A program made the position numbers and the translations under genes. This document shows, in pieces, positions 31,905 through 40,717 of a DNA stretch of 47,236 bases; the stretch's first letter is position 1, and every line of letters begins with the position of its first letter. The stretch covers positions 28,080 to 75,315 of the forward strand of contig PLJN01000097.1 in the NCBI GenBank assembly GCA_003140235.1, in the 5' to 3' direction. This DNA comes from Acidobacteriaceae bacterium (GTDB taxonomy: Bacteria > Acidobacteriota > Terriglobia > Terriglobales > Acidobacteriaceae). The notes below the pieces were generated by a model. The model ran no database searches, was not told the DNA's origin, and saw only the letters and a list, made by a program, of their open reading frames with translations.

Positions 31905-33551
31905 ATGAAGTATGCAGCACAGATCGTGGTGATGTTATTGCTTTGCGGACTGGGCGCGTGGGCGCGGCAGCAACCGGGGCATGCGGAAACCAAAGCGGTG
32001 ACCCTGGTCTCCGGGCTGGGAGACCTGCATCATCCGGTTACCACCAGCAATCCGGAAGCGCAGAAGTTTTTTGACCAGGGTCTGCGCTATATGTTTGCGT
32101 TCAACCATGAAGAAGCCGGGCGGTCCTTTCAGCGTGCAGCGGAGCTTGATCCCAAGCTGGCGATGGCGTACTGGGGCATGGCCTTAGCCGTGGGTCCGAA
32201 CTACAACGATCCGGGCGATCCCGATCGCTTTAAAGTGGCGCATGACGCCGCGCAGAAGGCCGCGAGTCTGGCGCAAGGAGCAACACCAAACGAGCGCGGA
32301 TACATTGCTGCGCTGGTCCTGCGTTTTCCCGGCGAGGCGAATGCCGATCTGCGCCACGCGGCGGAGCAGTATCGCGATGCTATGCGCAACGTTACCAAGC
32401 AATTCCCAGACGACCTGGACGCCGCCACGCTCTTTGCCGAAGCCGGCATGCTACTGCACCCCTGGGGACTGTGGCATCCGGATGGAACGGCGGAAGTGGG
32501 GACGGCGGAGATCGTGTCCTCGCTGGAGTCGGTGTTGCGACGCGACCCGAATCACATCGGCGCAATCCACTATTACATTCATGCGGTGGAGGCTTCTCCC
32601 AATCCGGAGCGAGCCCTGGCCCCGGCTGGCCGGCTTGCTGCTCTAGCGCCGGCTGCTGGACATCTTGTCCACATGCCAGGACACGTTTACATCCGCACCG
32701 GAGATTTTGAGTCCGCTATCAAAACCAATCAGAAGGCAGCGGAAGCCGACCGCGCGTACCAGCAGGCCAGCGGCGGACAGGGTATGTACCTGGCCATGTA
32801 TTACAGCCACAACTTGCACTTTATTGCAGCTTGCGCCAGCATGGACGGAGACTACGCTGAGGCCCGCAAGGCCGCTGCCATGCTCGCAGCTCATGTGGGA
32901 CCGCTGCTGAAGGACATGCCTCCGCTGGAGGCTTTTATGACGGTGCCCATCGCCGTGGAGGTCCGTTTCCATAAATGGGACCAGATTCTGGCCCTGCCGC
33001 AACCCGATCCTGCGATGTTGGCGACTACGTCCGTGTGGCACTTTGCACGCGGCATGGCCTTCGCCGGCAAAGGAAGAATTACCGAAGCCGAAGCAGAGTA
33101 CAAGATTGTGGCTGAAGCAGAAGCCAACACTCCGCCGGACGCGATATTTGCGGCGCCCATCAACAACAAAACCAAAGACATTTTGAAAATCGCCACGAAC
33201 GTTCTGGGCGCCGAGATCGCCATCGCTAAACACGACCCGGGCGCCGCGCTGTCCCGGCTACGTCAGGCAGTGACCATCCAGGATTCACTGCACTATGACG
33301 AGCCGCCCGACTGGTCGTATCCCGTCCGCGAGACGCTCGGAGGCGTCCTGCTGGCCACCGGCAAAGCGGCCGAAGCGGAAAAAACATTTCGCGAAGACCT
33401 GGACCGCAACCCGCGTAATCCGCGATCGCTTTTTGGATTGCGTGAAGCCTTGAAAGCCCAGGGCCGCGGTTATGACGCCCAGTTTGTGGACAAGCAGTTT
33501 CAGTCGGCGTGGAAAGGCGCTATAGCGCTGAAGACTGAAGATTTGATCTGA
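31905..33551 (+). CDS. Exported tetratricopeptide-repeat protein
   Basis: 548 residues from the ATG at 31905, chosen because it starts a signal peptide (AAQIVVMLLLCGLGAWA, cleavage before RQQP) and follows a run of seven G bases; an earlier in-frame start at 31824 would precede the signal with unlike residues. TPR units begin with QKFFDQGLRYMFAFNHEEAG then RSFQRAAELDPKLAMAYWGM and recur to NPRSLFGLREALKAQG near the end. The middle carries HYYIHAVEASPNPERAL and HLVHMPGHVYIRTGDFESA, conserved in a family of long exported TPR proteins. Precise role unknown; probably a protein-binding scaffold in the periplasm. Confidence 0.88.
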   Translation: MKYAAQIVVMLLLCGLGAWARQQPGHAETKAVTLVSGLGDLHHPVTTSNPEAQKFFDQGLRYMFAFNHEEAGRSFQRAAELDPKLAMAYWGMALAVGPNYNDPGDPDRFKVAHDAAQKAASLAQGATPNERGYIAALVLRFPGEANADLRHAAEQYRDAMRNVTKQFPDDLDAATLFAEAGMLLHPWGLWHPDGTAEVGTAEIVSSLESVLRRDPNHIGAIHYYIHAVEASPNPERALAPAGRLAALAPAAGHLVHMPGHVYIRTGDFESAIKTNQKAAEADRAYQQASGGQGMYLAMYYSHNLHFIAACASMDGDYAEARKAAAMLAAHVGPLLKDMPPLEAFMTVPIAVEVRFHKWDQILALPQPDPAMLATTSVWHFARGMAFAGKGRITEAEAEYKIVAEAEANTPPDAIFAAPINNKTKDILKIATNVLGAEIAIAKHDPGAALSRLRQAVTIQDSLHYDEPPDWSYPVRETLGGVLLATGKAAEAEKTFREDLDRNPRNPRSLFGLREALKAQGRGYDAQFVDKQFQSAWKGAIALKTEDLI

Positions 33552-33623
33552 GTCTTTTGATCTGACGCCGCTTGAGCGGGCCGTAGTCCTTAGTGGATTG
33601 CTCTGGCAGCATTCAGCATTTCT

Positions 33624-34397
33624 TCAGCACGCGCGCGAAACGCGCACGTCCTCAGTAAAGTTGGCCCAGCGCACGACGCCGTTTGAGTCAACCAGGAACT
33701 CCGCGGGACGCGAAATGTCATGCCCGTCGGGTCCGCCGCCGGTATGCAGCAGATGATAGCGGCGTATCACTTCGGTATTGGGATCAGACAGGAGCGAAAA
33801 TGTGTAACCGGCCTTCTTGCACAGGTCGCGCGATTGCTCCGGAGTGTCCACGCTGATGGCGACCGGCCGCACGCCGGCAGCCTGAAACTCGGCCAGATGT
33901 TTTTCGATGCCTCGTAACTCGAGGTTACACATGGGTCACCAGTATCCGCGGTAAAACACCAGCAGAACTGCTTTGGGGCGAGCGGCGGAATTCGAGCCGG
34001 CCAGCAGTTGCGTGAGTGAAACAGTTTGGCCGTTTGTGTCGGCGAGTGCGAACTCGGGCGCCTTCTGTCCGACTTGCGGCGAGGCCGCGGAAGCCGCGGG
34101 AAGAGCGCGCGAAATGTAAAAGACGAAAACCGTGAATGCCAGCAGCAAGACCGAGATGACAGTGAATATCCAGCCGGCAATTTTGCCGCGATACACCTGC
34201 GGCTGCGCTATCGCGCGCCTGAGCCCCGCGATGAAAAAAATCGCGGAGGCCACAAACAGCGCAAGGTTAAGCCAGGGAGCAAATTGCTGTCCAGGAAAGC
34301 TCACAAAGAACAACGCGTTGCTGAGCAAGCCGGCCGCGAGCAGCAAAACACCTGCCCAGAGCGGCCAGTTGCGGCGACGTTGTGTCAAATCTGCCAT
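33624..34397 (-). CDS. Membrane-anchored peroxiredoxin/thioredoxin-fold redoxin with in-frame TGA (putative selenoprotein)
   Basis: Read through one TGA this gives 257 residues. Residues 1-105 hold three membrane segments (WPLWAGVLLLAAGLLSNALF; WLNLALFVASAIFFIAG; IAGWIFTVISVLLLAFTVFV). An AhpC/TSA-type redoxin domain follows from about 115 (PQVGQKAPEFALADTNGQTV). The active site reads VFYRGYW-TGA-PMCNLEL, where the family has Cys at the TGA, so U154-P-M-C157 would be a UxxC motif. After it come PVAISVDTPEQSRDL, FSLLSDPNTEVIRRYHL, AEFLVDSNGVVRWANF. The TGA is the only break and both halves are full length and alike to the family. A nonsense mutation or base error is the alternative. No Sec machinery lies in the window. 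Confidence 0.75.
33907..33932 (-). promoter_or_regulatory. SECIS-like hairpin just after the TGA
   Basis: On the minus strand, 16 bases after TGA (33938-33936), CCTCG-AGTTA-CGAGG (33924-33910) forms a 5-bp stem with G second in the loop. ATG (33932-33930) and CAT (33909-33907) add a lower 3-bp stem with a 5-base bulge (TGTAA) on one side. Loop distance, loop G and a U-bearing bulge agree with bacterial SECIS elements. An alternative fold pairs GTAAC with GTTAC. Folded by hand. Confidence 0.5.
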
Positions 34398-34455
34398 GTT
34401 GATGTCAAAATGTTAGCAGCCGGTTCCGTTAGCGAGCAACAAGCGCCCAATGGAC

Positions 34456-34887
34456 TCATTGCACTCTTGCGCTCGGAGAGGTTTCCAGCGTGGCTTTCAC
34501 CAGTTTGTAGAATGACCAAAGATTGTCGCTCTCGCCTTCGCTCAGCCGACGGTGAATTTTCATTGAGGGAAAGATCTTGCCGCCGCCGACGGTGAGCGTG
34601 AGCGTGGCGAACTGTTTGCCGGGATAAGTTTCAATGCCCCATTCGCCGCCGAAGCGCCGGCGCACGACTTCGCCAAAGTAGCTGCCCCACATTTTGCAGA
34701 TTTCGGCGACGTCTTCCGTCGCGGGCCTGCTGCCGGGCATCTCCTGCGCAAGTTGCGCCAGAATGGTCTCGACTTCCATGAGCGAGTTTTCGCTGTAGTC
34801 GAGATTGGCTTTGAACTCGCGCGCCATCACCACTGCTTTTTCCGCGTAAGCGCTGGCCATGGCGGCGACTGAATCGTGTGTATCCAT
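34456..34887 (-). CDS. Conserved hypothetical protein
   Basis: 143 residues from the ATG at 34887 (MDTHDSVAAMASAYAEKAV); an earlier in-frame start at 34923 is less likely. Helical N-terminal half with SLMEVETILAQLAQEMPG, then DVAEICKMWGSYFGEVVRRRFGGEWGIETYPGKQ and LTLTVGGGKIFPSMKIHRRL. The GSYFGEVVRRRxGGEW stretch resembles DUF3806-type proteins; I am not sure of this. No signal peptide. It lies 58 bases upstream of the redoxin gene on the same strand, so the two may be transcribed together. Function unknown. Confidence 0.65.
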   Translation of the reverse strand: MDTHDSVAAMASAYAEKAVVMAREFKANLDYSENSLMEVETILAQLAQEMPGSRPATEDVAEICKMWGSYFGEVVRRRFGGEWGIETYPGKQFATLTLTVGGGKIFPSMKIHRRLSEGESDNLWSFYKLVKATLETSPSARVQ

Positions 34888-35024
34888 CACGTGATATCGC
34901 AGAACAACAAGTGTACACGGCACGGTATTCAGTGTGCCAAAGTCTCTTCCAGCTTGTGTTTGTGATAAGAGATGTCAGCTAGCTGGAAACCCGGGCTCTG
35001 ATCAACGCTGATCAAAGGATCCAT

Positions 35025-37223
35025 TCACTTACTGGCCCACCGTTGCAGCGCGATGAGTAGCGGGTTGGAACTGTGCTCTTGCTGCTGCGTCCACTGTTTG
35101 GCGAGAAAGGCAAGTGGTGCTTTTAGCGCAGGCATCGGATCGGCGCCGGGCGTCATGGCTGTCACTTCATCATGCAACCATTTGAGGCAATCCTCCAAGC
35201 CCCGGAAGTTTCCATGCCTAAGGGCCGCCCACAACCGCGGTACCGTTCTCTCTTGGAATTCCTGCTTGCGATTTAAATCGACAATATCCGGGAGCAATAG
35301 CGCCGGCTCATCCAGTTCCACTTCGATCCGCTTTAGAAGAAGCTTGTAAACAAACACGGCAAGCTGTTCGGCCTTGAGCGTAATCGCCGCGAAGCGTTCC
35401 CTGCCGCTCGTGTTGGAAAGTGCGGACTCGGGCAAGAGTTGGCAGTAAAACTTTAATTTTGGCTCTGTGCCGGATGGCCGTACCGCGATAATGAACGAGT
35501 CGAAGAAATACTGAATTACGTTGCGCGGCAGTTTGTCAGTTTCGCTTTTGAACTTACCAAAGGTCTGTTCGTCCCAATGATCCGCGATCTTGCGGACTTC
35601 GGCACCCGCGACTTCGGTTAGCGGAAACTTGCGGAGTGATTCCATAATGCGATCGCGCTTGAAGATGCCATCTGCGCCGGTCATCATGATAGACCGGCTG
35701 GTGTCCGCATAAGGACCGAGCTCATCCAGGATATGGACGTAGTAATCGAGAAGATCACGGCCTTCTGATTTCAGCCTCTGATAGAGAGCTGCCAAGTACA
35801 TGCAGGCAGGAGCAGCATCCTTATCACGGATTGAAGGGATCATGATCACGCCGTGGCTCTCCTCCGTCGCCAATACGAGTTGCGCCGGCGAACACTCCAC
35901 CGCTTTATAGCGACCCTCGCGCTCCAGACTTTTAAGTACGTCGGCGACATACTTGAACCCGACCAGGAGATCATCAATCAGAAAGGAGTCTCCGGCCTTT
36001 TCGACGATTTTGCCTAGCATCTTGGTTGTGACCAAGGTCTCAATGACCAACCCTTTACGTTTCGGACCCTCCGGGTCGAGCATAAGAAAATAACACAGGA
36101 CTGCAGCGATCTGGTTTCCATCAAAATGATGCCATGCACCATCCGCCAATCTCGCCTCAACACCGATGCGGTCAGCGTCGGGATCGCTCGACAAAACAAT
36201 GCCCACCCCCTGTTCGTCAGCAAAGTTTTTGGCAGGTTCTGTGGCTTGTGGGACCTCGGGATTTGGTGCGCGAAATGGAATGGCGGCAAAACTACCATCC
36301 GGCCCTTGATCGAGCGGCACAAGAAATGGAAACTTCAATTCTTTAAGTACGTCTCCGACCGTTGTCAACCCGCAGCCGCACAAGGGGGTGTAGACGATAG
36401 GAGCGTCCTGCCTTGGGGTGTAGATATCCTGATACAGATCAACATACGCTTGAACATACTCCCGGTGTAATTCACGGGGCACAGCCTTAAGCAGTCCTTG
36501 AGAAAGCGCCTGATCAAATTGCTTGGTGTGGACGCTGGTGACCCGGTCCATGGCTTCGACCAAGTGCTGATCATCGGGAGCTACGGGCTGGCTACCGTAC
36601 TGATCGTAGATTTTGATTCCATTGTCGTCGGGTGGATTGTGTGAAGCGGAAATATTGACTCCTCCGACGGCCTTCAACTTTCCAATCAAGTAAGACAGCT
36701 CTGGCGTGCTCAGGACTGCATGGGCGGCCTGCGGCTCAGCAAGAAAAGCCGTTATGCCGTTGGCTGCATACACCTCGCACGCCAGTTTAGCCAGGGACCG
36801 CGATGAAAGTCCCATGAGCGGGTGCGTTTGCCCAAGGAAGTTATACGCTCCCGCAAAATCATTGAAAACGCGAACGTCGTTGGCCACAATCACTGTTAAG
36901 TGCTTTACATCCGGGAAAGTCTTTTTGACGTATTCGCAATGACCTTGAATGGTGATTGCAATCGTGGTCGGATTGACTCTGTTGGAGCCATAACCCACGC
37001 GCCCGCGTCGGCCGCCCGTGCCGAAAGGTATATCCTGCCAGAAGCAGTCGAACAACAGGTCGATGCGCTTTTCTTCCAAATGTTTTCCGAGAATATCAGG
37101 ATAGGTAAACGGCAACCCGCCCGAGAGCCAGGAGCGCAGGCGGTCAGCGGCTTCTCTCCCCAGATTCCCGTATTTCTGCTCCAGCAGTTCACAAATATTC
37201 GATAAGGGCTGCGTCACCGACAT
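35025..37223 (-). CDS. Large phosphohexomutase (phosphoglucomutase/phosphomannomutase)
   Basis: Interconverts hexose 1- and 6-phosphates. 732 residues from the ATG at 37223, with GGGAG seven bases upstream; a TTG four codons earlier is less likely. Family blocks: active-site serine in SASHNPPDDNGIKIYD (about residue 194), metal loop SSDPDADRIGVE, sugar-binding ATEESHGVIM and phosphate loop RPSGTEPKLKFYCQL. About 130 residues follow that last block (FVYKLLLKRIEVELDEPALL, LWAALRHGNFRGLEDCLKWL), so the protein is well over the usual 450-580 residues. It follows the manA-manC and YvcK-HAD genes on the same strand, which suggests mannose or glucose phosphate supply for polysaccharide. Confidence 0.92.
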   Translation of the reverse strand: MSVTQPLSNICELLEQKYGNLGREAADRLRSWLSGGLPFTYPDILGKHLEEKRIDLLFDCFWQDIPFGTGGRRGRVGYGSNRVNPTTIAITIQGHCEYVKKTFPDVKHLTVIVANDVRVFNDFAGAYNFLGQTHPLMGLSSRSLAKLACEVYAANGITAFLAEPQAAHAVLSTPELSYLIGKLKAVGGVNISASHNPPDDNGIKIYDQYGSQPVAPDDQHLVEAMDRVTSVHTKQFDQALSQGLLKAVPRELHREYVQAYVDLYQDIYTPRQDAPIVYTPLCGCGLTTVGDVLKELKFPFLVPLDQGPDGSFAAIPFRAPNPEVPQATEPAKNFADEQGVGIVLSSDPDADRIGVEARLADGAWHHFDGNQIAAVLCYFLMLDPEGPKRKGLVIETLVTTKMLGKIVEKAGDSFLIDDLLVGFKYVADVLKSLEREGRYKAVECSPAQLVLATEESHGVIMIPSIRDKDAAPACMYLAALYQRLKSEGRDLLDYYVHILDELGPYADTSRSIMMTGADGIFKRDRIMESLRKFPLTEVAGAEVRKIADHWDEQTFGKFKSETDKLPRNVIQYFFDSFIIAVRPSGTEPKLKFYCQLLPESALSNTSGRERFAAITLKAEQLAVFVYKLLLKRIEVELDEPALLLPDIVDLNRKQEFQERTVPRLWAALRHGNFRGLEDCLKWLHDEVTAMTPGADPMPALKAPLAFLAKQWTQQQEHSSNPLLIALQRWASK

Positions 37224-37363
37224 GGAATCTCCCAATGTACTTTAGGACTCGCTGACTCAAGTCTAAGGCATTTTATCGCATCAACAAACGATCCAGTGCT
37301 TGGCTCCAACTGAAACAAGAAATTAGATGGGCCTTTGAATGTGGCGCCTCGGAGCAGCGAAAC

Positions 37364-38200
37364 TTACGTTTCGTGAGTCAGCATAGTGTTTCGGCTGTCT
37401 TCCTCGAGTTCTTCCCGTGATGGATACAGGTTCCCCATGTGCATGCTGAGACAAGTCTCAAACTGTTGCCTGTAAACATCAAACCAAAAATCTTCTTTCT
37501 CGAGACGGACCATAGGACTGCGGCTGCCAGTTCCGTGTTGCAGATAGAGCGTGACCCACATTTCTCCGTCGACGCGGAAGATGGAGTTCATTATTGCGAC
37601 CTTGTCTACTAAGACCACGGTTGGTCTTCTGACCCCTTGCTCTTTCCAAATCTTCCGCACGATAGACTTCAGAGTTTCGAGCGTTTCAGTGCAGGTGGAA
37701 CGTAGACGATTTTCCACCACATCCTCTGCCGCCTCCCGCAGCTTAAGAGACATCGACTTGGGATCCATTAGCCAGATTCTCACCTTTAGGTGACTGTTGG
37801 TCTTTAGCAAATCCAACAGTCGCCTGCTGAACGGTCCGTCTTTTCTGAAATACGGAGACCGAAGCGCCAATCCGCCGATATCGATCTCTCTGATGCCTGG
37901 CCGCTGCATGACCTGCATGACCTTACCCTGGAAATCAGATCCCTCGCGAGCCGGCCCCAACACTTGCGAGGTTCCGCCTTCGCTGGCAACTGATTGGCTG
38001 TCCCTCAAGGCCCTCTCATAGTAGATCCAGATGCTGACCGTGGTGACGATACCGGCCAGCGCCATGACTGCGATGACAAAGGGAAGCCAGTGGAGCTTTT
38101 CGGACAGAGACTTGACATCGGAAACAAAACTGATTACCGCTGTAACTACAAACAAGATTGTGGATATTACCAGCCAAATCAACCTAGTGCGCGGCTTCAT
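37364..38200 (-). CDS. Two-TM membrane protein with PLD-like cytoplasmic domain
   Basis: 278 residues. Two N-terminal membrane segments (LIWLVISTILFVVTAVISFV and WLPFVIAVMALAGIVTTVSI) are followed by a cytoplasmic domain from about 90: GIREIDIGGLALRSPYFRKD, LLDLLKTNSHLKVRIWLMDP, and VVLVDKVAIMNSIFRVDGEM. This pattern (beta strands, LKVRIWLMDP) resembles phospholipase D-like folds often used in signalling or defence effectors, but I see no intact HKD motif, so catalysis is doubtful. Its ATG lies inside the end of the YvcK-HAD gene (17-base overlap), hence coupled translation. Function unknown; a partner of the fusion protein is likely. Confidence 0.6.
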   Translation of the reverse strand: MKPRTRLIWLVISTILFVVTAVISFVSDVKSLSEKLHWLPFVIAVMALAGIVTTVSIWIYYERALRDSQSVASEGGTSQVLGPAREGSDFQGKVMQVMQRPGIREIDIGGLALRSPYFRKDGPFSRRLLDLLKTNSHLKVRIWLMDPKSMSLKLREAAEDVVENRLRSTCTETLETLKSIVRKIWKEQGVRRPTVVLVDKVAIMNSIFRVDGEMWVTLYLQHGTGSRSPMVRLEKEDFWFDVYRQQFETCLSMHMGNLYPSREELEEDSRNTMLTHET

Positions 38201-40586
38201 GATGTACCTCCAGATGGCGCAGTGCTTCAGACCTCAGCTCGCGTAATACTCTTATCCCGCTTTCAGAAAGGCCGGGACAACTTTGCAGCACGGCCTCAAT
38301 GATGGTCGGAGAGGGCAAAACAGGAGTGGGCCGTCGTACTTGCTCATGAAAATTGCGCAAAGTGGCCGCCAACGGTTGCGTCAAGGACGGCAAGTCCCTC
38401 ACAAATGACGTCGGCGTGGGCCGGCCCTGATCTATGATTTCATGAAAAGGATCTTCACGATAGTAACGTCCCGTCACTACACGAAAAGTCTGCAGCCCTG
38501 ACGGGCAGACCTGGAGCAATGGCTCGAGATCTTTTCGATACCTGTCGCCAATCATCACGAGATAGTAGGCCGACGCACTTTGCCACTCTTCAGGCGTTAA
38601 GAAATGAAAGGACTGCATTTGGTCCTTCAAATTTCCACCGGCGGACTGTCTAATCGCGTGCAGCAACTTTGTATAAAAGGCCTGTGATTTAACCGTAAGC
38701 GGCACGAGTTGGTCATACAGTTCCACGACGCTGAGAGGAACCTGGCTGATTTCTTTATCCTTGTATTGCAAAAACAATTCGTCCAGCACTGGCAGGATTC
38801 CACAGGTCACGTCGGTGACGATACACGCCTGCACCCAATCCGCCAAACGGAGTGAGTCGAATTTAAATCTCTGTACCGTAGAATCACCTTCCGAAACCAC
38901 GTGGACTTCGGCTCCCGAATCCACCGACTGGGCAATGAGTTCGCTGGCGCCGGGCATAAGGACAGCATTGGACTCAACGTATTGCCGAAAGACGGAACTT
39001 CTTTCGCCAAGGCCGGTTTTCCATAGACTGCGGATATCCGCTGCTTTCTGTAACAACAAGTCCACATCATTTATGCTGCGGAGGTGTGCGGCACGCTGGT
39101 AACTGAGCATCCGGCGTGTAAATGAGACATCCTCCTCCGAGCTGCCGTTGGTTCGGGCCAACTCGGCCAAGGCCTGAAGCCCAGCGCGACTCGTCGGATC
39201 GTCCAACAAGCATGCAACAACTGGCACCTCCGGTGAGTCCCACCCTCGGCGGAGATCTTCAAATCCCAGGCCTACAAGGAGGTCTGCGAGAGAATGCCGC
39301 AACATCGCAAAAAGCTCACGGCTGACTAGCTTCGGGTCGCTCACCATTCCCTCCAATGCTTTGGCGGTAGCGTCCATGCGAACCTTCGGATAATCGAAAA
39401 GCGTTGCGTCGAGATCAAACAAGACAACCGCGCGGGGGCGCAAGGTTGGTCGACCCGGACGAGGTCCAACTTCCAGGCCTACGGAGGCAGCCACGACTTC
39501 CGCAGCGCGGGCTGACATCTGGTCGAATCCACTAATTTCCGAAAGATCAACGTACTCTCCAGAGAACGAAGACATATTGCCGGCGGGAATATGGGTTTCC
39601 TTGTGCGAGCCAAAGTGGAGCACTTGAGTAATCGCTGGCCTTTCCGCAGCAGCGGACTTGTCTAGGCATGCATATTTGTTAATCGTGTCAACCATGGAGG
39701 CAACTGTGAATTGTTGGGTTTCCTTATCGATAGTGGGATTTACGAGAAAAACTTTGGGAATGGCGCGGCGAGTAAAAGCGGCGCCCACACCTCGCACAAG
39801 AAAGTGAGGCAGAATGCTGGTCAGGAAACTTCCGAATCCGATCAAGAACAGGTCTGCGCTCTCCATTGCGTCCGCCACTGCGGGACAAATTTGCGCCTTA
39901 GCCCCAAACGCATGCGTACCCTCCTGTTCCAAAAAGCAAATTCGCTCGACACGTCCGGGCAAACTGCATGTTTCTTCCGTCAGCGCTGCCTGTCCCCGCA
40001 CCCACTGCTCCCCCTCGCACAAAGCGCCCAAGTGCACGGAATCGAGAGTCACCGGCAGTACGCGGGATTTGACGTTAAGTAAGTTCCGTGCCCAGTCAAT
40101 TGCTTGCAGGTAATCGTGTGTTTGCAGCATGCGGCCGAACATCAAAAGATTACCCACGGAAAGCTCATGTAACGAAAACTCTACAGGCAGAGCTTGGATG
40201 GCGTACTGCAGAGTTTCCAAAATCTGGCCCTGTACCTTTAGCGGCAGCTCCGCAATCAAGGGATGCTTTGGCGTCGCCATATTGTGCAACTCGTCTCGCA
40301 GCTGCTTCTCGGACTTCCGTATGGAAAATCTCCCATCGAAAAGCTTCTTGAGGGTTTGCTGTAATTCGGTAGCAGTTGGAGCAAGAGAAATGAGCCGCTT
40401 ACGAATGTCGCCGATGGCAGGCATTGGGAATGGAGAAATACGGCGAAGTTCACCAGTGCTGCCGCCATTATCGAAGACAGCTACCACATTGATGATCTCT
40501 GCGCCCGTCTTCTCCAGGTCAGCCGCCAGTGCCTGGGAAGCCGATCCACCCGAGAAGAGCACGATACGAGGTAACCGAGAACTCAT
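38184..40586 (-). CDS. YvcK/CofD-like protein fused to a HAD hydrolase domain
   Basis: 800 residues. Residues 1-365 belong to the YvcK/CofD (UPF0052) family: VLFSGGSASQALAADL, VVAVFDNGGSTGELRR, ELSVGNLLMFGRM and GFGSFLTSILPHFLVRGVGAAF. YvcK proteins bind UDP-GlcNAc-type sugar nucleotides and influence carbon flow and cell-wall synthesis; CofD enzymes transfer phospholactyl groups. Residues 385-700 hold a HAD domain: VLFDLDATLFDY (D391, D393), then VSEGDSTVQRF and YYLVMIGDRYRKDLEPLL. I know no common fused form. It lies 131 bases after manC and overlaps the two-TM PLD-like gene, with the phosphohexomutase next. Link to sugar-phosphate control is inferred. Confidence 0.82.
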   Translation of the reverse strand: MSSRLPRIVLFSGGSASQALAADLEKTGAEIINVVAVFDNGGSTGELRRISPFPMPAIGDIRKRLISLAPTATELQQTLKKLFDGRFSIRKSEKQLRDELHNMATPKHPLIAELPLKVQGQILETLQYAIQALPVEFSLHELSVGNLLMFGRMLQTHDYLQAIDWARNLLNVKSRVLPVTLDSVHLGALCEGEQWVRGQAALTEETCSLPGRVERICFLEQEGTHAFGAKAQICPAVADAMESADLFLIGFGSFLTSILPHFLVRGVGAAFTRRAIPKVFLVNPTIDKETQQFTVASMVDTINKYACLDKSAAAERPAITQVLHFGSHKETHIPAGNMSSFSGEYVDLSEISGFDQMSARAAEVVAASVGLEVGPRPGRPTLRPRAVVLFDLDATLFDYPKVRMDATAKALEGMVSDPKLVSRELFAMLRHSLADLLVGLGFEDLRRGWDSPEVPVVACLLDDPTSRAGLQALAELARTNGSSEEDVSFTRRMLSYQRAAHLRSINDVDLLLQKAADIRSLWKTGLGERSSVFRQYVESNAVLMPGASELIAQSVDSGAEVHVVSEGDSTVQRFKFDSLRLADWVQACIVTDVTCGILPVLDELFLQYKDKEISQVPLSVVELYDQLVPLTVKSQAFYTKLLHAIRQSAGGNLKDQMQSFHFLTPEEWQSASAYYLVMIGDRYRKDLEPLLQVCPSGLQTFRVVTGRYYREDPFHEIIDQGRPTPTSFVRDLPSLTQPLAATLRNFHEQVRRPTPVLPSPTIIEAVLQSCPGLSESGIRVLRELRSEALRHLEVHHEAAH

Positions 40587-40717
40587 ATTTCACCTTCTGC
40601 TGCCGGACCTCTCGCTGTACGGTTATTTATTTGCTGGAAAACGCCGTTCCCGTGCGCGCTCTGAAAACGGCCGAACGGTGGAAGATGATCAGATTAGCGA
40701 CCATTTCCGGCACTCCT

